Assembly: GCA_002868985.1 (NCBI GenBank)
Contig: PKTV01000269.1
Coordinates: 1-7,431, forward strand
Direction: 5' to 3'
From: Desulfobacteraceae bacterium
Lineage (GTDB): Bacteria; Desulfobacterota; Desulfobacteria; Desulfobacterales; UBA11574
DNA length: 7,431 nucleotides
Numbering within the stretch: position 1 is the stretch's first letter; each line of letters opens with the position of its first letter. A model generated the notes under the pieces. That model saw only the letters and a list, made by a program, of their open reading frames with translations, did not search any database and had not been told where the DNA came from. Made by a program: the position numbers and the translations under genes. This document shows, piece after piece, positions 5,244 through 7,431 of this stretch.

Positions 5244-7040
5244 ATGGGCAAATATCAAAACATCCTTCTTGTTTATCCCAAAGTCCCGAGCAATACGTAC
5301 TGGAGTTTTAAGTGTGCACTGAAATTTATTCGAAAAAAAAGTGCCATGCCACCTTTAGGGCTTCTGACCATCGCCGCCCTTTTCCCGGATATGTATCACC
5401 TGAAACTGATTGACTTGAATGTTGCGCCTTTAAACGACAGCGATATTCAATGGGCGGATGCGGTCTTCATTTCCGCCATGATTGTTCAACAAGATTCCAT
5501 GAAAGAGGTGATTCGACGTTGCAGATGGTTTGGCAAAATCATTGTTGCAGGAGGCCCCTTTCCGACGTCAAATCATAGGGACATCACCGACGTCGACCAT
5601 TTTCTCTTGGGAGAAGTTGATCAAACCTTGTCGGATTTTTTACAGGATCTGGAAAAGGGCATCGCAAAACCTATTTATCCGAAACCGTCTTATCCGGATA
5701 TCTCCAATTTGCCGGTCCCGCGGTTCGATCTTTTAGATATTAACGCATACGGTTCCATGGCCATTCAGTATTCCAGAGGCTGTCCCTTTCACTGTGAGTT
5801 CTGTGATATCTGGACCATCTATGGCAACAAGCCACGCTTAAAATCTGTTGATACGCTTTTGAGAGAATTGGATGCCCTTTATGAACTGAAGTGGCTGGGG
5901 CCGGTGTTTCTTGTTGATGACAACTTCATCGGCAACAAGAAACGGGTTAAGACCGAACTTTTGCCGGCGCTAAAAGCATGGCAACTCGAGCATGGTTACC
6001 CGTACCATTTTTTTACCGAAGCCAGTATTAACATGGGCGACGATGAGGTGTTGCTGACGGCCATGCGGGAGGCTGGATTCAACCAGGTTTTTATCGGGAT
6101 TGAAACCCCTGACCCCAAGGGACTTGAAGAAACCGGTAAGATACAAAATCTAAAAGCGAACATGGAACAATCCATTCGAACGATTCAACGACACGGAATG
6201 GAAGTCATGGCAGGATTTATCATCGGGTTTGACAGTGATAAAGAGGATATTTTCGACCGGCAAATCACCTTTATTCAACAAAATGCCATTCCCAAAGCAA
6301 TGATCGGCTTCTTAAATGCCCTTCCCGGGACCCGTCTTTATCATCGGTTGATGATAGAAGGCAGAATATTAAAGGCGTCTCTCGGCAACAACACCCACTG
6401 CATGACCACTAACTTTAAAACCATCATGGACCCGAACCGGTTAAAAGAAGGATATAAAAGAATTCTGACCTGTATTTATGATTTCGATCTGAAAAACTAT
6501 TTTGAACGTTGCAGCCATTTTTTGGATAATATAGAGTATGCTGGATATTTTCAGAGAAAAATTCACGGTGAAGACCTTAAAATTTTTTTCAGATCCATTT
6601 GCGGGCAGCTTTTGACGCCATACGGTTTTCAATATCTCAAATTTGTCCTTCGGAGCATGATCAAACACCCCAACATTTTTGGCGAAGCCATCTCTTTGTG
6701 CATTTCCGGACATCATTTTCACGCCATTACACAACATACTTTGAAAACCGAAAAAATCGCGTCGATTCTTGATGAGAAATACCATCATTTTTGTGATTTG
6801 GTAAATCAGTACTCCGATGCCATGATGAACAATTCAAAAGAGAACTATCAATGTTGGGTTAAGCTTTTGAAAGAAAAAATCAATATACTCAGGCAGATGC
6901 GATACAGCATCAACAAAATCCATACCGACCACCGTTATGAACTCAGTCAAAAATACATTGAACTCTCACGGAAAATGCGGGAAAAACTGACGAATTTCGA
7001 AGCGATGGTTCTGGGAACCGCCTCTCCATCCCAGAAGTAG
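5244..7040 (+). CDS. B12-binding-domain radical SAM protein with DUF4070-like C-terminus
   Basis: A 598-residue enzyme from the preferred ATG. Residues about 5-155 form a Rossmann-like cobalamin-binding domain, beginning NILLVYPKVP and including PPLGLLTIAALFP and AGGPFPTS. No DxHxxG cobalamin-ligand motif is seen. The radical SAM barrel (about 170-380) carries RGCPFHCEFC with the 4Fe-4S cysteines C180, C184 and C187, then DDNFIGNKK, TEASIN, FIGIETPD and GFIIGFDSD. Residues about 390-530 resemble the DUF4070 tail found in the HpnP-like group, followed by a charged helical extension of about 60 residues. HpnP methylates hopanoids at C-2, but many relatives are uncharacterised, no hopanoid gene is nearby, and the substrate cannot be assigned. 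Methylation or another cobalamin-dependent radical reaction is likely. The gene is divergent from the NorD-like gene and appears monocistronic, with its own promoter and RBS. Confidence 0.9.
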   Translation: MGKYQNILLVYPKVPSNTYWSFKCALKFIRKKSAMPPLGLLTIAALFPDMYHLKLIDLNVAPLNDSDIQWADAVFISAMIVQQDSMKEVIRRCRWFGKIIVAGGPFPTSNHRDITDVDHFLLGEVDQTLSDFLQDLEKGIAKPIYPKPSYPDISNLPVPRFDLLDINAYGSMAIQYSRGCPFHCEFCDIWTIYGNKPRLKSVDTLLRELDALYELKWLGPVFLVDDNFIGNKKRVKTELLPALKAWQLEHGYPYHFFTEASINMGDDEVLLTAMREAGFNQVFIGIETPDPKGLEETGKIQNLKANMEQSIRTIQRHGMEVMAGFIIGFDSDKEDIFDRQITFIQQNAIPKAMIGFLNALPGTRLYHRLMIEGRILKASLGNNTHCMTTNFKTIMDPNRLKEGYKRILTCIYDFDLKNYFERCSHFLDNIEYAGYFQRKIHGEDLKIFFRSICGQLLTPYGFQYLKFVLRSMIKHPNIFGEAISLCISGHHFHAITQHTLKTEKIASILDEKYHHFCDLVNQYSDAMMNNSKENYQCWVKLLKEKINILRQMRYSINKIHTDHRYELSQKYIELSRKMREKLTNFEAMVLGTASPSQK

Positions 7041-7140
7041 CCGAATGCCGGAATTTATCGGATTTTCTTTGCATAGGATTCTCTTTTTCTCACCTTCCAT
7101 TACGCCCCTTTCATAATTTGCGGATCAAAAACTTTCCTCT

Positions 7141-7357
7141 ACAAGCCATCTCAAAAATGCAGATTACGTTCAAGGACAAGGCGCGAGACGCCGTGGGCGT
7201 CATGTGTAACAGATGAAAAAGCGGAGCATACATGTGAGTATGTAAGCATTTTGAAAAGGCTGGCGACACACCTTTAGGAATATAATTCAACGGGGAGTCC
7301 CGTCATACGGGGCAACACCGTAATGGGGCGTTAGATGTATTTTTTGAGATGGCTTGT
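7141..7357. mobile_element. Palindromic MITE-like element 3 (non-coding, 217 bases)
   Basis: ACAAGCCATCTCAAAAA at 7141-7157 is the exact reverse complement of 7341-7357 (17 of 17), and the pairing continues imperfectly for about 12 more bases. Internal hairpins are GGCG/CGCC (7180-7192), CATAC/GTATG (7227-7242) and CCCGT/ACGGG (7299-7311). The last two occupy the same order as modules A and B of the other elements. No flanking direct repeat and no protein are seen. It lies 100 bases after the radical SAM stop and could end transcription from either side. Confidence 0.7.
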
Positions 7358-7389
7358 CATCCCAGGTGTAATTTCCTTTGTTTTTAGGT

Positions 7390-7421
7390 AATATTGTTGA
7401 CCTTTGCTAGGGTTCAATATT
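7390..7421. repeat. Small inverted repeat near the window edge, possible operator or hairpin
   Basis: AATATTG (7390-7396) and CAATATT (7415-7421) are perfect inverted repeats 18 bases apart. A -35-like TTGACC (7397-7402) lies between them and TATTAG (7418-7423) follows 15 bases later. This could be an operator around a promoter for a gene beyond the window, but the gene cannot be seen and the repeat is A/T-rich. Confidence 0.25.
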
Positions 7422-7431
7422 AGTTTGTGCA

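Noticed and set aside
6441..6788. A 115-codon antisense frame inside the radical SAM gene
   Set aside because: It is antisense to a well-supported coding sequence, is rich in residues expected from reversed codons, and has no supporting start signals.
7041..7070. Possible rho-independent terminator right after the radical SAM stop
   Set aside because: The CCGA/TCGG stem is only four pairs with a 13-base loop, and the following T-run is interrupted; too weak to annotate.
1741..7357. CRISPR array or phage attachment sites
   Set aside because: The repeats are inverted pairs within single elements, not regularly spaced direct repeats, and no cas, integrase or tRNA gene is present.

Overview
The window looks like a piece of a Desulfobacterota (deltaproteobacterial) chromosome, probably a sulfate reducer of the Desulfobacteraceae type. 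This is inferred from the gene content: a Fur-FeoA fusion heading a feo operon, a long NorD-like VWA protein, and a cobalamin-type radical SAM enzyme with a DUF4070-like tail. It also rests on the large hairpin-forming intergenic elements. No rRNA or other taxonomic marker is present, so the assignment is tentative.

Layout. On the minus strand at 1-1634 is a ferrous-iron uptake operon, transcribed toward the left edge: a 226-residue regulator joining a Fur domain to a C-terminal FeoA (SH3-like) domain, then feoA, then feoB, which is cut by the window edge inside its N-terminal G domain. The genes are 15 and 9 bases apart. A plausible sigma-70 promoter (1701-1729) and a good ribosome binding site (1641-1647) precede the operon. 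At 1741-1899 lies a palindromic element flanked by an 8-base direct repeat, inserted at the stop codon of the next gene. At 1905-4688, also minus strand, is a 927-residue NorD-like protein with a C-terminal VWA domain and an intact MIDAS. Its usual MoxR/NorQ AAA+ ATPase partner is not in the window. A second hairpin element (4703-4852) sits 14 bases upstream of its start codon. After a mostly featureless spacer holding a good promoter (5069-5097), a plus-strand B12-binding-type radical SAM gene runs to 7040. A third hairpin element (7141-7357) follows it.

How the parts work together. The feo genes form one logical unit: an iron-sensing repressor, an FeoA accessory protein and the FeoB GTPase permease, with the FeoA fold present in both the regulator and the transport subunit. 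The NorD-like protein may belong to a metallo-chaperone or protein-remodelling system, but no target is visible. The radical SAM gene is transcribed divergently from it and nothing ties it functionally to the neighbours.

The most interesting signals are the Fur-FeoA fusion and the three non-coding palindromic elements. Their outer arms differ in sequence, but they repeat the same internal plan of two small hairpins. One preserves a clear footprint of insertion, which suggests a family of small non-autonomous mobile elements occupying every large gene boundary here.
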